From Rhodocyclales bacterium (GTDB lineage: Bacteria; Pseudomonadota; Gammaproteobacteria; Burkholderiales; Rhodocyclaceae), in the NCBI GenBank assembly GCA_028292505.1, contig JAQGMF010000013.1:1-36024 (forward strand): a DNA stretch of 36,024 nt, read 5' to 3'. How positions within the stretch are numbered: the stretch's first letter is position 1; every line of letters starts with the position of its first letter. Shown piece after piece: positions 15,397 through 24,029 of this stretch. A program made the position numbers and the translations under genes. The notes beneath the pieces are model-generated. The model had not been told where the DNA came from and did not search any database. It was given only the letters and a program-made list of their open reading frames with translations.

Positions 15397-16346
15397 ATGC
15401 TGACGGCACACAAACTGGAAAGCTTCGACGCAGACAAAGCGCTCGAAGAAACGCATCTTGAGGCGCAGATCATCCCGATCGCCGAGCCAGCGGCAGCACC
15501 TCCCTTGGCGCAGCCACTCGCGCGTCCGCCAGCTGTCGTGAAGCGCCGTGCGCGCGGCATTGCCCCCCGCACGCTTCTAACCTGGCTGCTCTCCGCGCTG
15601 TCACTGACCATTCTAATAACCGCATGGCATTTCGCGGTGAAGTACAAGCTCGATTTCTACATTCGCTTCAATAACATCCCCTCACCCGAAGCCGTCTTCG
15701 ACGACGCGACCAGTCTGTTCGGTAATGCGCGCTTTCAGCGCCACGTCGGTCTAAGCCTGCGGCGCATTCTTGCTGGCTTCAGCGTTGCCGCCGTGCTCGC
15801 GATTCCGATCGGCCTGTTGCTCGGGCGTAATCGCGTGGCGCGCGAACTGATATTTCCGGCACTGGAAATCCTGCGGCCGATTCCCGCCATCGCATGGGTG
15901 CCCATGTCCATCATGCTGTGGCCTTCCAACGAGGTCAGCATTGTCTTCATCACCTTTCTCGGTTCCTTTTTCCCGATCCTGCTCAACACCATCCAGGGCG
16001 TGCAGTCGCTCGACAAGGTGCTGGTGCGCGCGGCGCGCAGCCTCGGCGCAAGCCGCGTCGCGCTGTTCTGGCATGTCGTGTTGCCGGGCTCGCTGCCGCA
16101 CGTCTTCACCGGCCTCACCATCGGCATGGGCGTCGCGTGGGTGTCGCTCATCGCAGCGGAGATGATTTCCGGCCAGTTCGGTATCGGCTATTTCACCTGG
16201 GAAGCCTATTCCCTCGTGCGCTATTCCGAGATCGTGCTCGGCATGATCGTCATCGGTGTACTCGGTCTTGTCTGCTCGGGCGTCATCCGCCTTGTTGGCG
16301 GCTGGCTCATGCCTTGGGCGGCGCGCCAGAATCAGGAGCTAAGCTG

Positions 16347-16347
<1 letters not shown>
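15397..16347 (+). CDS. ABC transporter permease (SsuC/TauC type)
   Basis: A 316-residue inner-membrane permease of the sulfonate/nitrate/taurine importer class. Residues 1-57 are a long, Ala/Pro-rich cytoplasmic extension not usual for the family. About six membrane segments follow, starting TLLTWLLSALSLTILITAWHF. The EAA loop that contacts the ATPase is RAARSLGASRVALFWHVVLPGSLPHVFTGL, with the core GASxxxxFxxVxLP. Other marks are LRPIPAIAWVPMSIMLW and GVAWVSLIAAEMISG. The ATG at 15397 follows CGGAG. Its stop shares one base with the ATPase start (TGATG), so the two are coupled. Confidence 0.94.
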
Positions 16348-17249
<902 letters not shown>

Positions 17250-17267
17250 TGCCAGGAAAGGACCCCT

Positions 17268-17561
17268 ATGCAAATCCTCAGCATCCAGACCGATGATACC
17301 CGCGCCATCATGTCCCTGCAGTTCGACAACGGCACCCAGAGCGAGCTCAGCTACAGCCGCTTGCGCGCCGCTTGCCGCTGCGCCGAATGCACAGCGCTGC
17401 AGCGTGCCGGCGGCGTCATCGTCAGTTCAGGAGTGACCCTGCAAACGATACAGGCCGTCGGCAGCGGCGCACTCAACCTGCATTTCTCCGATGGCCATGC
17501 ACGTGGCATTTACCCATTGCCGTATCTGATCGAGTTAAGCAACGCAGCGATCGCGGTGTAG
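17268..17561 (+). CDS. DUF971 (GBBH-like N-terminal domain) protein
   Basis: A 97-residue single-domain protein of the DUF971 family, the small zinc-binding beta domain that also forms the N-terminus of gamma-butyrobetaine hydroxylase. The metal site is visible as RAACRCAECT (Cys36, Cys38, Cys41) with a later His (SDGHARGIYPLPYL, His77). In other bacteria DUF971 proteins occur beside iron-sulfur or Mrp/ApbC-type genes, a context I recall only loosely. It starts 18 bases after the ATPase gene, with AGGAAAGGA as ribosome binding site, so it is the last gene of the transport/redox operon. Its TAG stop lies inside the left end of a GTAGGGCGG repeat element, so its last residues may differ from relatives. 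Confidence 0.9.
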   Translation: MQILSIQTDDTRAIMSLQFDNGTQSELSYSRLRAACRCAECTALQRAGGVIVSSGVTLQTIQAVGSGALNLHFSDGHARGIYPLPYLIELSNAAIAV

Positions 17562-17692
17562 GGCGGAACTCCGCAGGAGGTTCCGCCAGCCGCCAAAGGC
17601 GGCCTCCTTCTTGCATATATCACCATGTCTTCGCAATGATGATTGCTCGATAAGCGGCCGATGCGGCGGAACCGCTTCGCGTTCCGCCCTAC
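17558..17692. repeat. GTAGGGCGG-type inverted repeat element
   Basis: A 135-base element with 12-bp terminal inverted repeats, GTAGGGCGGAAC and GTTCCGCCCTAC, and inner GGTTCCGCC-type copies. It has no coding capacity. A related element lies at 18651-18720. The left end supplies the stop codon of the DUF971 gene. Confidence 0.8.
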
Positions 17693-17705
17693 GCCCCCCC
17701 CAAAA

Positions 17706-17721
17706 TTAGTTGCATAACTAA
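17706..17721. promoter_or_regulatory. Candidate MarR operator upstream of marR
   Basis: TTAGTTGCATAACTAA is a perfect palindrome (6-bp arms, GCAT centre) ending 23 bases before the marR ATG and just upstream of TATATT (17725-17730), a likely -10 box. Nearly the same sequence recurs before the tautomerase gene at 18201. Confidence 0.7.
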
Positions 17722-17744
17722 CCATATATTGCTAGATTGAAGCC

Positions 17745-18161
17745 ATGTTCGATCAATGCCTCTACTTCAACACCACTTCATTATCGCGTTTGCTTGAACG
17801 CGAATGGACGACTGCGTTCAAGCCCTTCGAGCTGTCACCGCCGCAGGCCTTCCTGCTGCGCACGGTATTGAATCAGCCAGGCCTCTTGCAGCGCGAGTTG
17901 GCAGACATGATGACCATCGCGCGGCCGACGGCGACGCGGCTGCTCGACGGCTTGCAGGAGAAGCGCTTCATCGAGCGGCGCAGCTCGGCCAATGACGGAC
18001 GCGAGTGGGAAATCTACCCGACGAAGCAGGCGCGAGCCATTGAGGGCGGCCTCAATGACGCCAGTGGCGCCGTGACGAAGCGTCTCAAGAAGCAGCTCGG
18101 CACCGAGGCCTTCAGCAACGTAGTAGGACAACTGCGCGACATTCGCAACTCGCTGGGCTGA
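17745..18161 (+). CDS. MarR-family transcriptional regulator
   Basis: A 138-residue winged-helix regulator of normal MarR length. The DNA-binding part runs from about residue 30 to 95: LSPPQAFLLRTVLNQPGLLQRELADMMTIARPTATRLLDGLQEKRFIERR, with the wing SSANDGREWEIYPT. MarR proteins bind palindromes as dimers and usually repress their own gene and a neighbour until a phenolic or other small ligand, or an oxidant, releases them. The sole Cys (residue 5) could be redox-sensitive. The palindrome upstream recurs before the tautomerase gene, so the two probably form one regulon. Confidence 0.93.
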   Translation: MFDQCLYFNTTSLSRLLEREWTTAFKPFELSPPQAFLLRTVLNQPGLLQRELADMMTIARPTATRLLDGLQEKRFIERRSSANDGREWEIYPTKQARAIEGGLNDASGAVTKRLKKQLGTEAFSNVVGQLRDIRNSLG

Positions 18162-18200
18162 GACGAAGCAGCACTGCCGTCAGCCCATTTTCAACACCAT

Positions 18201-18220
18201 ATAGTTGCATTACTAACTAT
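18201..18220. promoter_or_regulatory. Candidate MarR operator upstream of the tautomerase gene
   Basis: ATAGTTGCATTACTAACTAT carries 6-bp arms (ATAGTT/AACTAT) and shares TAGTTGCATxACTAAC with the site before marR. It is 26 bases before the tautomerase ATG, overlapping the likely promoter. Confidence 0.65.
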
Positions 18221-18246
18221 ACATGAACTCATGAACGGAGAACGAT

Positions 18247-18642
18247 ATGCCCATCCTCAACGTAAAACTCGGCACGCAGAAATCACGCGAAACCACCCAA
18301 CGCGTCGCCACATTGCTCATCGAACTGACCAGCCGCATCTTGCACAAGGACCCAAAGGTCACGGCCATCGCTATCGACTATGTCGACCCGGAAGACTGGA
18401 TCATCGCCGGCAAGTCACTCGCCGAGCACAAACTCGCGAGCTTCTACTTCGACATCAAGATCACTGACGAGACCAACACCAAGGACGAGAAGGCAAAGTA
18501 CATCCGCGAAGCCTTCGACGGTTTCCGTAAGATCCTCGGCGAGCTGCACGAAGAGAGCTACATCTACGTGCAGGACGTACGCGCGGCAGCCTATGGCTAC
18601 GGCGGCCGCACGCAGGAGTCGCGCTACCAGCACCCAACGTAG
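18247..18642 (+). CDS. 4-oxalocrotonate tautomerase-family protein
   Basis: A 131-residue tautomerase-superfamily protein. Family members use an N-terminal proline, exposed after Met removal, as general base to interconvert keto and enol forms or to hydrate or dehalogenate unsaturated acids. Pro2 is present (MPILNVKLG), followed by the beta-alpha-beta pattern with TTQRVATLLIELTSRIL and VTAIAIDYVDPEDWIIAGKSL. It is about twice the 62-residue 4-OT subunit, matching the longer two-unit members (the MSAD/cis-CaaD/MIF size class). GGAG lies before the ATG at 18247. Its operator matches that of the upstream marR. The substrate is unknown. Confidence 0.85.
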   Translation: MPILNVKLGTQKSRETTQRVATLLIELTSRILHKDPKVTAIAIDYVDPEDWIIAGKSLAEHKLASFYFDIKITDETNTKDEKAKYIREAFDGFRKILGELHEESYIYVQDVRAAAYGYGGRTQESRYQHPT

Positions 18643-18650
18643 AGCTCGAC

Positions 18651-18720
18651 GTAGGGCGGCGTACAACTCCGCCGCACACGATAGGGGAGCCCACACGGCG
18701 GAGTTCTCACTCCGCCCTAC
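18651..18720. repeat. Short GTAGGGCGG-type inverted repeat element
   Basis: A 70-base element with ends GTAGGGCGG and CCGCCCTAC and an inner pair AACTCCGCCG / CGGCGGAGTT. It is related to the element at 17558-17692; together the two bracket the marR-tautomerase pair. Confidence 0.8.
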
Positions 18721-18862
18721 GCAACTGTCCAGACAGATAATTGCATGCGGCCGTCATCCGATATAAAGAAGGTTTTCGCCCTTTGCTAAGAGGGACGCGC
18801 CCACAAATAAAGTGAGGCCTTTTGGCCAGAACGATGAAACACCTGACCTCAGACGCGCCACT

Positions 18863-19375
18863 CTACGCAGCACGCTTCGGCAAACGCCAGTTCGGCCGCA
18901 CGAAGTGGCAGGTATAGCCGTTTGGAATGCGCTGCAGATAGTCCTGGTGATCCGGCTCGGCTTGCCAGAAAGGGCCGGCCGGCGCCACCTCGGTGACGAC
19001 CTTGCCGGGCCACAGGCCTGACGCATCCACGTCGGCGATCGTGTCCTGCGCGACGCGCTTCTGCTCTTCGCTCGTGTAATAGATGCCCGAGCGATAACTC
19101 ATGCCAGAGTCATTGCCCTGGCGATTGGGCGTGCTCGGGTCGTGGATCTGGAAGAAGAATTCGAGCAATTGCCGATAGCTGATCCGCGACGGATCGAAAA
19201 CGATCTCCATGCCTTCGGCATGCGTGCCATGGTTGCGATACGTCGCGCTCGGCACATCGCCACCCGTGTAGCCCACGCGCGTCGATATGACACCCGGTTG
19301 ATGACGAATCAGCTCCTGCATGCCCCAGAAACAACCGCCTGCCAGCACTGCACGTTCGGTCTTTGCTTCGCTCAT
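18863..19375 (-). CDS. msrA: Peptide-methionine (S)-S-oxide reductase MsrA
   Basis: This enzyme reduces methionine-S-sulfoxide in proteins or free form, repairing oxidative damage. It is 170 residues, a short but complete form. The catalytic motif GGCFWG gives Cys15, and the family segments [52 protein letters not shown] and [14 protein letters not shown] are all present. A second Cys in the C-terminal region (YTCHFVRP) could be the resolving residue. The start overlaps the msrB stop by four bases (ATGA), so msrB is translated first and msrA is coupled to it. Confidence 0.97.
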   Translation of the reverse strand: MSEAKTERAVLAGGCFWGMQELIRHQPGVISTRVGYTGGDVPSATYRNHGTHAEGMEIVFDPSRISYRQLLEFFFQIHDPSTPNRQGNDSGMSYRSGIYYTSEEQKRVAQDTIADVDASGLWPGKVVTEVAPAGPFWQAEPDHQDYLQRIPNGYTCHFVRPNWRLPKRAA

Positions 19376-19821
19376 CGCACGTCCTCCACCTGGTCGAGAT
19401 AATCACCATAGCCCTGCGCCACCATCTCCTCGCGAGGCACGAAGCGCAGCGAGGCCGAATTGATGCAATAGCGCAGCCCGCCCCGATCCGCCGGCCCGTC
19501 TTCGAACACATGCCCAAGGTGACTATCGCCATTCGCCGAGCGCACTTCGGTGCGGATCATGCCGTGCGTCACATCGCGCAACTCGGCGACGTTGGTCGGC
19601 TCGATGGGCTTGGCAAAGCTCGGCCAGCCGCAGCCAGACTCATACTTGTCGCTGGAAGCAAACAGCGGCTCGCCGGACACGATGTCCACGTAAATGCCGG
19701 GCGCCTTGTTGTGTAGGTGTTCGCCAGTGCCGGCATATTCGGTGCCGCTCTTCTGCGTGACGCGGAACTGCTCGGGTGTGAGGCGGGCAATGGCTTCGGG
19801 GGTCTTGCGATAGTCGGGCAT
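19372..19821 (-). CDS. msrB: Peptide-methionine (R)-S-oxide reductase MsrB
   Basis: This enzyme reduces methionine-R-sulfoxide, complementing MsrA. It is 149 residues. The catalytic Cys119 is in [14 protein letters not shown], and SGCGWPSF and [13 protein letters not shown] are typical. The structural zinc site of many MsrB proteins (two CxxC pairs) is absent: the positions read [11 protein letters not shown] and [10 protein letters not shown]. This is therefore a zinc-free form. Cys64 (SGCGW) is the likely resolving cysteine. The ATG at 19821 follows CAGGAG. It is first in the msrB-msrA pair. Confidence 0.97.
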   Translation of the reverse strand: MPDYRKTPEAIARLTPEQFRVTQKSGTEYAGTGEHLHNKAPGIYVDIVSGEPLFASSDKYESGCGWPSFAKPIEPTNVAELRDVTHGMIRTEVRSANGDSHLGHVFEDGPADRGGLRYCINSASLRFVPREEMVAQGYGDYLDQVEDVR

Positions 19822-19973
19822 TCGAGGCTCCTGCGTTGGTGCGGGAAAGAGTAAGAAGATGCAAGCGTAGATGAGGTGGCATCCGTATCCGCAAGTTTCA
19901 AGCCGTCTCTGAAAGCGTAGACCGGTTTAGATTGGCAAACCTGACATCGTGACGACTAAGCCCGCCGCGCGGC

Positions 19974-20543
19974 GTGGCGGTGCGCTATAACAAATCATCG
20001 CATCACACTTTCCGCATCGCGCGCTTTGACCGTGATGCGGTCGGTCGCCGCGTGCACTTCGCCTCGGCCATGACGCTCACCGGGCAGAGCGATGGAGCCG
20101 ACTTCACGACGGGCGCCTCCTACCTGCAGATTGCCGAAGGGATCATCCGCCACGGTGCGGAGCCGAACGGCGATCTGCGTCAGCTTTGGCTGCGCATCGT
20201 CTTCAATATGCTGGTGTCAAATTGCGACGATCATCTGCGCAATCATGGTTTCCTGCTCACGGCCGATGGCTGGCGATTGTCGCCCCCCTTCGACGTCAAT
20301 CCCGATCCGCGCGGCACGGGGCTCAAGCTGCTGGTCGATGGACATGACAACGAACTCGACCTTGGTCTTGCCAGGAGCGTCGCGCCCCTGTTCCGCGTTT
20401 CCGCAAAGGACGCCAGCGAACAGATTGCCTTCATGGCCGAGGTGGTAAGTCAGTGGCGCGATGTAGCCAGTGCCCTGTCCATCTCGCGCGCGGAGTGCGA
20501 GCGTATGGCAAGCGCCTTTTCGCTTGCCGACGAGGCGGGATAA
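19974..20543 (+). pseudogene. 5'-truncated HipA-like kinase fragment
   Basis: The 189-residue frame matches only the C-terminal part of HipA-type serine/threonine kinases, which are normally about 400-440 residues. The visible marks are FRIARFDRD, VHFASAMTLTG, the catalytic-loop motif FNMLVSNCDDHLRNHGFLL (its Asp and Asn present), and LSPPFDVNPDP, the metal-binding DFD-like motif. The N-terminal lobe with the ATP-binding lysine is absent, and no hipB antitoxin gene lies upstream. The upstream ~100 bases do not continue the fold in any frame that I can see. The frame starts at a GTG without a clear ribosome binding site. It is probably a decaying remnant of a toxin-antitoxin locus and unlikely to be an active toxin. 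Confidence 0.8.
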
Positions 20544-20615
20544 AAGCCTTCATGCAAGCCTTCATGCTGGAATAATTGACAGGACATTGTCATTTTAGAA
20601 AAAACAGAAATCAGA

Positions 20616-20711
20616 CTACTCCGCGTCGGTGCCAGCTCCAGATAAATCTTCAACGCCTTGGGTGTGCAGGTTGGGGATGGTGAGTTTCTGGTGTAGTGCT
20701 TTGTAAGTCAT
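20616..20711 (-). CDS. Candidate 31-residue small ORF with strong ribosome binding site
   Basis: ATG at 20711 with GGAGGT at ideal spacing, then 31 codons (start MTYKALHQKLTIPNLH, end GAGTDAE) and TAG. It sits between the hipA remnant and a REP-like repeat. No domain is recognised; it may be a small protein, a gene remnant or a chance frame. The rest of 20544-20937 holds nothing else except the repeat. Confidence 0.25.
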   Translation of the reverse strand: MTYKALHQKLTIPNLHTQGVEDLSGAGTDAE

Positions 20712-20726
20712 GCAACCTCCACATAC

Positions 20727-20798
20727 CGTCATCCCGGCGAAGGCCGGGATCCAGACTCGGAGGCACCGTACTGGATTCCGGCTTTCGCCGGAATGACG
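20727..20798. repeat. REP-like inverted repeat (dRS3-like family)
   Basis: Two 28-nt arms, starting CGTCATCCCGGCGAAGGCC and ending CTTTCGCCGGAATGACG, that are near-perfect inverted copies with a few mismatches and a short spacer. It is the same architecture as the element at 12563-12643. Confidence 0.85.
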
Positions 20799-20937
20799 AT
20801 GGAATCACGTGGTATCGAAATTTCGCAAGCACACCACTAGAGCCCATTCTTGCTCATGCCTGACCGACCCGATGCCGACTGCCGCCCACCGGCAGCCACG
20901 CTTACCGAGCCCGCCTGCGCAACGCATGATCATCGTG

Positions 20938-22800
20938 TTACGGCAATGTGGACCTTGCGGGCGCGGTGCTCACTGGTGGCGTCCTGGCTGAGATGGTCTG
21001 CTTCACATTCACCACCGACATGCCCGGCGCGTTGGTGATCGTCCACGGCTCGCCCTGGCCTGCGTAGTCGACAAACGTGATGTCGCGCAGCTCGCCGTTA
21101 CGCAGGCCGTCGATTCTGATGGGCGGCGCGTTCACCAATATCAGATCGTTGAAGACGACGCGTTCGTGCAAGGTGTTGGTCTTTCGGTCGCCTCGTATGA
21201 CAATGGCGTTATAAGCCGGCGGTCTTCTGGCTGAAGCGATGTCGGTGAATTCCACCGAGTTGTGTTGTACAAGGATGTCCTCGAACTTCGCCGATATTTT
21301 TGCCGGCCTGTAGTCAATCACGGCGTTGCTGTCGGCATAGTCCAGCGTAATGATGAAGGCTTCGCGCCGCGTATCGCGATGAGCGTTGTCGCGATAGACG
21401 ATGCGTCGGCCACCACCGCCGTTGATGCTGTTGCTCTTGGCGCGCAGGCCGCTCCAGGTCTGGTTGATGACATTGTCCTCGGCCAGAACGTCTTCGATCC
21501 ATGCGCCAGTGTGGCTGCCAATCACGACGGCGCCGTGGCCGTGGCGAAAATAGTTGTTGAAGATCCATGCGAACTGTTGCGGCGGACGCCCGATTGCGTC
21601 TTCGCCTGCGCCGGCCGCGAAGTTGACGCAGTCGTCACCGGTGTCGAAGACGCTGTTCATGACGGAGACATTGCGGCTGTTGCCGAACTCGATACCGTCG
21701 CCGTTGTTGGCGTCGAAGGTCTCGACGCGAATGCCATTGACGACGACATTCTCGGAATTCTGCACCACGGCGCCGTGAAAGGCGGGGTTGCGCAGCGTAA
21801 TGCCTGAGATGTAGAGCCGATGCACGCCGTGCAAAGTCATCAGGCTGGCGCGTCGCTGGCCATAGGCGACTTGCGCAGACAGCCCTTCGTCCAGCGCCTG
21901 TTTCACTTGCGCTGCGGCGAGGATGCCGTCGCCGAGCACGCTCTTGTTGTTGGCGGCGATGTACTGCGGCAGCGCGCGGCCTATTTCATCTGTCGCCTCC
22001 TTTCCGGCCTGTCGTTTCCAGCCGTTGCCATCGATCACACCCTTGCCGACGATGCGGATGTCGCCGAAGTCGTCGGCGGCTTTGCCGGTCGGCGCGATGG
22101 CGTTGATCAGTGAGGCGGGGCGCCTGCTGGTGAGCGGGTAGTCTTCGGCATGCTCCGAGCCCAACAGCGTCGCGCCTTCGACCAATTCCAATGTCATGTG
22201 ACTTTTGAGAAATATCGCGCCGCTCTTGAATGTGCCCTTTGGAATGCGAACGATGCCGCCGTCGGGGCATTGCTCGATGGTTTTCTGGATGGCGGCGGTG
22301 TTGAGTGTGAGGCCATCTGCACGTGCGCCCTGCGCAACGATGTCGCACAGCTTCGGCAGATTTGCCATGCGTGCGGTAACCACCGCGCTGTCCGGCGAGC
22401 GCGAGCCATCGACCAAGACTGCGCGAACCCGGTATTGATGTGTGCTGGCAGGTGCAAGGCCCTCAACGAAGAAACTGTGCTGCGCGACCTTGACGTGAAT
22501 GTTCTTAACGTCATCGGCATAGAACTGGTCGATGTAGCGCTGTGCCGGCGAGTACTTGCGTGCATTGCTTTGCGCGTTGTCCAGCAGTTCGCCATCCATG
22601 AACACTTCGTAGCCGGCTATGCGCGCACGCGTATCGGGCTTGCGCCAGGTCAGTAGCAGGCTATCGTGGTCGATGGATTGTGGGATGACCTGTAGTTCAA
22701 TCGCCGGATCCGACGCTTGCGCAAGCGCGTCCGTGGGCAAAGCGAAGGACGCAACGGCCAGCCATGCCGGCAGCAATCGGCGCTTGAGCGTGATATGCAT
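20938..22800 (-). CDS. Exported GH28 polygalacturonase-like glycoside hydrolase with FN3 domain
   Basis: A 620-residue secreted enzyme. The signal peptide is residues 1-28 (cleavage near ALAQA). Residues about 37-146 form a fibronectin type III module (LLLTWRKPDTRARIAGYEVFMDG; STHQYRVRAVLVDG). From about residue 150 there is a parallel beta-helix with GH28 catalytic motifs: NNGDGIEFG (Asp368), DTGDDCVNF (Asp389, Asp390), GHGAVVIGSHTG (His422) and RAK (453-455). This FN3-GH28 arrangement is that of bacterial exopolygalacturonases such as PehX, which release galacturonate units from pectin ends. The ATG at 22800 is preceded by AAGGAA. It stands alone; no pectate uptake or galacturonate genes are nearby. 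The substrate might be another uronate polymer. Confidence 0.9.
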   Translation of the reverse strand: MHITLKRRLLPAWLAVASFALPTDALAQASDPAIELQVIPQSIDHDSLLLTWRKPDTRARIAGYEVFMDGELLDNAQSNARKYSPAQRYIDQFYADDVKNIHVKVAQHSFFVEGLAPASTHQYRVRAVLVDGSRSPDSAVVTARMANLPKLCDIVAQGARADGLTLNTAAIQKTIEQCPDGGIVRIPKGTFKSGAIFLKSHMTLELVEGATLLGSEHAEDYPLTSRRPASLINAIAPTGKAADDFGDIRIVGKGVIDGNGWKRQAGKEATDEIGRALPQYIAANNKSVLGDGILAAAQVKQALDEGLSAQVAYGQRRASLMTLHGVHRLYISGITLRNPAFHGAVVQNSENVVVNGIRVETFDANNGDGIEFGNSRNVSVMNSVFDTGDDCVNFAAGAGEDAIGRPPQQFAWIFNNYFRHGHGAVVIGSHTGAWIEDVLAEDNVINQTWSGLRAKSNSINGGGGRRIVYRDNAHRDTRREAFIITLDYADSNAVIDYRPAKISAKFEDILVQHNSVEFTDIASARRPPAYNAIVIRGDRKTNTLHERVVFNDLILVNAPPIRIDGLRNGELRDITFVDYAGQGEPWTITNAPGMSVVNVKQTISARTPPVSTAPARSTLP

Positions 22801-23074
22801 TGTCTGTTCCTTGTCGGGTTGAATGTGCGCGGAGGGTTTGTATCATTGCTGATCGAGCCTCGGCCAGGGGCGCGTTTTTTTGCGATGATCGCACAACGTG
22901 GCGCGGCCGAAGGCAGACGCAAACCTCACGGCATTTATATGATCTTGCCACGCTGGCCTCGTCCGCCCGACGAAGCTGAAGCCTGAGGGCCGTGCCGATG
23001 TTTTCGCATGACCGTTGCAAGCGACGATGACTTATCCTTGCGCCTCTTTCTACCCATACTGAAGCCGATTCAAA

Positions 23075-23776
23075 ATGAACGCCCCGCTCCTGCCTTTTAT
23101 CGAAGAGACGCGCTTCGGCAACTGGTTCATCAACTCGTACATCTGGAAGAAGCATGTCATTGCGCGTGCGCTCTCGCTACTGCGGCCGTTGATGCCTGCC
23201 AACGTGGAGCGTTATCCGCGCATCCTCGATGTGGGTTGCGGCTTCGGTCATTCCTTTGCCCAACTCTCCGAACACTTCAAGTCCGAGCTGATCGTTGCCA
23301 CCGACGCCGAACCCGACCTGCTCTCGCGTGCAGGGCGCGCAGCGGCGGACTGCACATGCAAGGTCGAACTGCATCACGCGTATGCGGAAAGCATGCCGTT
23401 TGCGGATGCGTCCTTCGACCTCATCTTCTGTCACCAGACCTTTCATCACATCGTCGATCAGCAAGCAGCGATGGCTGAATTCTTCCGTGTGCTCAAGCCC
23501 GGTGGCGTGTTGCTCTTTGCAGAGTCGACCAAACGCTACATTCATTCCTGGGTGATTCGCTTTTTCTTTCGCCACCCCATGGAAGTGCAGAAAACAGCAG
23601 AGGAGTACGTCGCGATGATTCGCGCTGCAGGCTTCGAGCTGTCGCCCGAACGTATCAATCTGCCGTATCTGTGGTGGAGCCGCGAGGATCTTGGCTTGAT
23701 GGAAACACTCGGATTCCCTGTACCACAACAGCGTGAAGAAACGCTGGTAAATGCTGTATGCATGAAGCCGCAATAG
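23075..23776 (+). CDS. Class I SAM-dependent methyltransferase
   Basis: A 233-residue methyltransferase of the Methyltransf_11 type. Motif I is RILDVGCGFGHSF (about residues 48-60), the acidic end of strand 2 is IVATDAEPDLL, motif II/III is FADASFDLIFCHQTFHHI, and LKPGGVLLFAEST follows. The C-terminal part (RRFPHPM-like basic stretch, EYVAMIRAAGFEL) is a lid of unknown specificity. The ATG at 23075 has only a weak ribosome binding site. It appears to be monocistronic. The substrate cannot be inferred. Confidence 0.88.
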   Translation: MNAPLLPFIEETRFGNWFINSYIWKKHVIARALSLLRPLMPANVERYPRILDVGCGFGHSFAQLSEHFKSELIVATDAEPDLLSRAGRAAADCTCKVELHHAYAESMPFADASFDLIFCHQTFHHIVDQQAAMAEFFRVLKPGGVLLFAESTKRYIHSWVIRFFFRHPMEVQKTAEEYVAMIRAAGFELSPERINLPYLWWSREDLGLMETLGFPVPQQREETLVNAVCMKPQ

Positions 23777-23976
23777 TGCCTGCTGTGCTGTCATGCGGTG
23801 ACAGAGGCGGTGCAAATGCGCTGATCGAACTGGCAAGGCGCGAGGTTTCGCGTTGCGCCACACGCATTTGTCGGGGAAAGTTGTTCCATCTCTTCTGCAG
23901 AGTGGCGCACAAGCGTCACACACTCCGCTAGAATCATCCATGCTCGACCTTATGTGTTGATCAGCGCATCGTCTCT

Positions 23977-24006
23977 GAAGTGTGGGGACGGTTCCCTTTT
24001 CTCTTA
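23977..24006 (+). other. Fragment resembling a RAYT/REP-associated repeat end
   Basis: The phrase GTGTGGGGACGGTTCCC followed by TTTTCTC is familiar to me from the ends of dispersed elements near REP-associated transposases in many Proteobacteria. Only this short piece is present, 23 bases before the next gene, and no transposase is seen. Confidence 0.3.
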
Positions 24007-24029
24007 CTTTTTGGATACCACGGATACCT

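Noticed and set aside
21262..21807. 181-codon plus-strand frame inside the GH28 gene
   Set aside because: It is an antisense shadow of the beta-helix; all four GH28 motifs are on the minus strand.
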